From the NCBI GenBank assembly GCA_002348005.1, contig DDYQ01000075.1:1-7827 (forward strand): a stretch of 7,827 nucleotides of DNA. The letters run 5' to 3'. Below, piece after piece: positions 5,895 through 7,827 of this stretch. The notes under the pieces are model-generated. The model did not search any database and was not told the DNA's origin. It saw only the letters and a list, made by a program, of their open reading frames with translations. The stretch's first letter is position 1, and every line of letters starts with the position of its first letter. A program made the position numbers and the translations under genes. This DNA is from Desulfobacteraceae bacterium UBA2230. GTDB taxonomy: Bacteria; Desulfobacterota; Desulfobacteria; Desulfobacterales; Desulfosarcinaceae.

Positions 5895-6893
5895 CTAAGT
5901 GCGCGGGTGAACGGTGCGGGGAGCGCGCGAATAGACATCACCATCGAGTGCCAGCGTATGGCCGCGCTGCAGACGATAGTAGCCAAGGGCGGCGATCATC
6001 GCCGCATTGTCGCCGCATAACACAATGGGAGGTATATGAACCCTCAGGCCCTTTGCAGCCGCCTCGGCGCCGATCCGTTCGCGCAGTCGGGTATTGGCTG
6101 CGACGCCGCCGACCACGGCGATGTGGCGGCAATTTTTGATTTGGGCCGCATAGAGCAGTTTGTGCACCAGCACGTCGATCACGGCTTCCTGAAAACCGGC
6201 GGCGATATCGGCGGATTCGGGCCTTGCGGCGGACTGGACATGGCGCTGAACGGCGGTTTTGATGCCGCTGAAACTGAAATCGAAGCCCTCTTTATCCAGG
6301 TAAGGCCGGGTGAATTGGATTTTACGAGGGTCGCCCCGACGCGCAAGCCGGTCGATGGCGGCGCCGCCGGGATACCCCAGGCCGAGCATCTTGGCGACTT
6401 TGTCATATGCTTCGCCGGCCGCATCGTCGCGGGTCTGCCCCATCAGCTCATAACGGTCTTGTGCCGCCAGATAATAAATGCCGGTATGCCCCCCCGAAGC
6501 CAGCAGGGCCACCAGCGGAAAGGGCGGCGGAGTTTGATTCAGCAGCACCGATTGCAGATGCCCCTCCAGATGGTCCACGCCGACAATGGGCAGGCGACGC
6601 GCGAAGGCAAATGCCTTGGCAAAAGCAAAACCCACCAGCAGGGCCCCAACCAGGCCAGGCCCCTGGGTCACGGCTACGGCGTCCACCGGTGCGCCGGCGG
6701 CCTGGATCGCCTGCGCGACCACCGGCACAATAGCCGTAAGGTGCATGCGCGAAGCCAGCTCCGGTACAACGCCACCATACAGTTGATGCTGATCGATCTG
6801 TGACGCGACCACCGAAGAACGTACATCCGTTCCATCGGCCACGATCGCGGCGGCAGTCTCATCACAAGATGTTTCAATCCCCAGTACATTCAT
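5895..6893 (-). CDS. tsaD: tRNA N6-adenosine threonylcarbamoyltransferase TsaD
   Basis: TsaD transfers the threonylcarbamoyl group from threonylcarbamoyl-AMP to A37 of tRNAs that read ANN codons, together with TsaB and TsaE in the cytoplasm. It belongs to the ASKHA ATPase-fold family. The 332-residue product has the family opening GIETSCDETAAAI (5-17), the metal-binding HLEGH (His108, His112), SGGHT (133-137), YDKVAKMLGLGYPGG (163-177), FSFSGIKTA (206-214) and CGDNAAMIA (293-301, Asp295 as third metal ligand). The start at 6893 is fixed by the GIETSCDET motif four residues in. Only a weak GGAT lies upstream as a ribosome site. A strong terminator for purM ends nine bases before the ATG, so the source of its transcript is unclear. 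The frame is intact and ends convergently with nagZ. Confidence 0.97.
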   Translation of the reverse strand: MNVLGIETSCDETAAAIVADGTDVRSSVVASQIDQHQLYGGVVPELASRMHLTAIVPVVAQAIQAAGAPVDAVAVTQGPGLVGALLVGFAFAKAFAFARRLPIVGVDHLEGHLQSVLLNQTPPPFPLVALLASGGHTGIYYLAAQDRYELMGQTRDDAAGEAYDKVAKMLGLGYPGGAAIDRLARRGDPRKIQFTRPYLDKEGFDFSFSGIKTAVQRHVQSAARPESADIAAGFQEAVIDVLVHKLLYAAQIKNCRHIAVVGGVAANTRLRERIGAEAAAKGLRVHIPPIVLCGDNAAMIAALGYYRLQRGHTLALDGDVYSRAPRTVHPRT

Positions 6894-6902
6894 ATGCGAT
6901 CC

Positions 6903-6946
6903 AAAAAACGAAAGCCAAGTTCCGGTCCCTGGGGACCGAACCTGGC
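6903..6946 (-). terminator. Strong intrinsic terminator downstream of purM
   Basis: On the minus strand GCCAGGTTC-GGTCCC (6946-6932) pairs with GGGACC-(G)-GAACTTGGC (6929-6914): about fifteen pairs, one bulged G and one G-U wobble, with a nominal 2-base loop that opens to four or more. The stem is followed by TTTCGTTTTTT (6913-6903). The wobble would be an A-C mismatch on the other strand and the U-tract exists only on the minus strand, so it is directional. It lies about 90 bases after the purM stop and ends nine bases before tsaD. Confidence 0.85.
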
Positions 6947-7034
6947 CTGACTGCGCTCGGCGGCACTCACTCTATCGGGAGCTGAAGGCTATATTGCCGG
7001 TCACACACCCGCAGACGCGCCTGCCCTCATTCCG

Positions 7035-7827
7035 CTAAACCCATTGGATTCGACGCTCTCCGATCGTGTCCCGCGACACGATCTCACCGACCACGTATGC
7101 CTTCTCCTGAAGTGCATTCAAGCGCGCCAGCACATCCTGCACGCCGCTTTCCGGCACCACGGCGATCATGCCCAGACCGTTGTTGAAGACCCGCAGCATT
7201 TCCATTTCCTCGACATTGCCCGCCTTTTGCAGATAGTGGAAGACAGCCGGCACATCCCAGCTGTTGCGCCTGAAAATGATCCCGCAGGCCTGGGGGATAA
7301 TCCGCAGCGTGTTGTTGGCCAGACCGCCTCCGGTGATATGCGCCAGCCCGCGGATGGGCAGACCGCGGATCAGGTGTTGGATCGTTTCGGAATAGATGCG
7401 CGTGGGGGTCAGCAATTCTTCACCCAGCGTCTTGCCCAGTTCGGGAATCTGCTGGTCGACCTTCAGTTTGAGCTTGTCGAAGCAGATTTTGCGCACCAGT
7501 GAAAAACCGTTGCTGTGCACCCCGCTGGAGGCGATCCCGATAATCCGGTCGCCGACCCGGATTTCAGAACCGTCCACGATTTTGCTGTTGTCGACGATGC
7601 CAACCGTGAAACCGGCCAGGTCGTATTCATTGTCGCGATAAAAACCTGGCATTTCAGCGGTTTCACCGCCGATCAGGGCGCAGCGCGCTTCCTGGCAGCC
7701 GCGGCCGATACCCGAGACGACATCGGTTACGATGCGGTCTTCGATTTTACCGGTGGCGAAGTAATCAAGGAAAAAAAGCGGCCGGGCTCCCTGCACGGCC
7801 ACGTCGTTGACGCACATGGCCACCAGG
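7035..7827 (-). CDS. purM: Phosphoribosylformylglycinamidine cyclo-ligase (AIR synthetase), 5' end outside window
   Basis: PurM converts formylglycinamidine ribonucleotide to aminoimidazole ribonucleotide using ATP, the fifth step of purine synthesis, in the cytoplasm. The window holds about 263 C-terminal codons; the first 80 or so residues expected of a protein of roughly 345 lie beyond the right edge, so the frame is open at 7827. Family motifs, in order from the edge, are LVAMCVND, PLFFLDYFATGK, CALIGGETAEMPGFY, EYDLAGFTVGIV, GIASSGVHSNGFSLVRK, ELLTPTRIYSET, HITGGGLANNTLRIIP and FNNGLGMIAVVPE. The GTG at 7823 is an internal valine codon, not a start. The stop TAG is at 7035-7037. tsaD follows in the same direction after 141 bases, but a strong terminator lies between them. 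The frame is intact and the identity secure. Confidence 0.97.
   Translation of the reverse strand, partial: LVAMCVNDVAVQGARPLFFLDYFATGKIEDRIVTDVVSGIGRGCQEARCALIGGETAEMPGFYRDNEYDLAGFTVGIVDNSKIVDGSEIRVGDRIIGIASSGVHSNGFSLVRKICFDKLKLKVDQQIPELGKTLGEELLTPTRIYSETIQHLIRGLPIRGLAHITGGGLANNTLRIIPQACGIIFRRNSWDVPAVFHYLQKAGNVEEMEMLRVFNNGLGMIAVVPESGVQDVLARLNALQEKAYVVGEIVSRDTIGERRIQWV

Noticed and set aside
6036..6803. Plus-strand open frame across tsaD (255 codons)
   Set aside because: It is antisense to tsaD, whose motifs are unmistakable. The frame stays open only because of GC-rich codon structure.

Overview
The window is a stretch of ordinary bacterial chromosome. It carries six protein genes in GC-rich DNA, plus one very small gene that simple ORF calling misses. 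The organism is most likely Gram-negative, because the MltG and NagZ pair belongs to murein processing and recycling. A short-Q-loop cytochrome bd oxidase next to a small methyltransferase, a Thx ribosomal peptide, and purM beside tsaD would suit a deltaproteobacterial or Desulfobacterota-type genome. That placement is inference from general character, not from a marker gene.

Layout, left to right. Positions 1-239 are a leader region with an AT-rich palindrome and a small GC hairpin. Positions 240-3195 (+) form an operon-like run: cydA, cydB (22-base gap) and a small SAM-dependent methyltransferase (12-base gap). Positions 3196-3589 are a gap holding a convergent minus-strand gene of 30 codons for ribosomal protein Thx (3281-3373), with a perfect Shine-Dalgarno. 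The same gap also holds a divergent promoter region facing mltG. Positions 3590-5726 (+) hold mltG and nagZ, which overlap by 62 bases. Positions 5727-5894 separate the convergent nagZ and tsaD and contain one imperfect stem-loop. Positions 5895-6893 (-) are tsaD. Positions 6903-6946 hold a strong intrinsic terminator reading minus. Positions 7035-7827 (-) are the 3' three quarters of purM, which runs off the right edge.

The genes work as separate housekeeping modules. CydAB is a quinol oxidase in the cytoplasmic membrane. MltG cuts nascent glycan strands, and NagZ removes GlcNAc from recovered muropeptides in the cytoplasm. TsaD makes the t6A modification of ANN-decoding tRNAs, PurM closes the imidazole ring in purine synthesis, and Thx is a small basic 30S subunit peptide.

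I found no mobile element, CRISPR array, tRNA or rRNA, and no convincing sign of an undescribed system. The points most worth a second look are the hidden thx gene, the purM terminator that stops only nine bases before the tsaD start codon, the mltG/nagZ overlap with its extra MltG tail, and the palindromes in the thx-mltG divergent control region.
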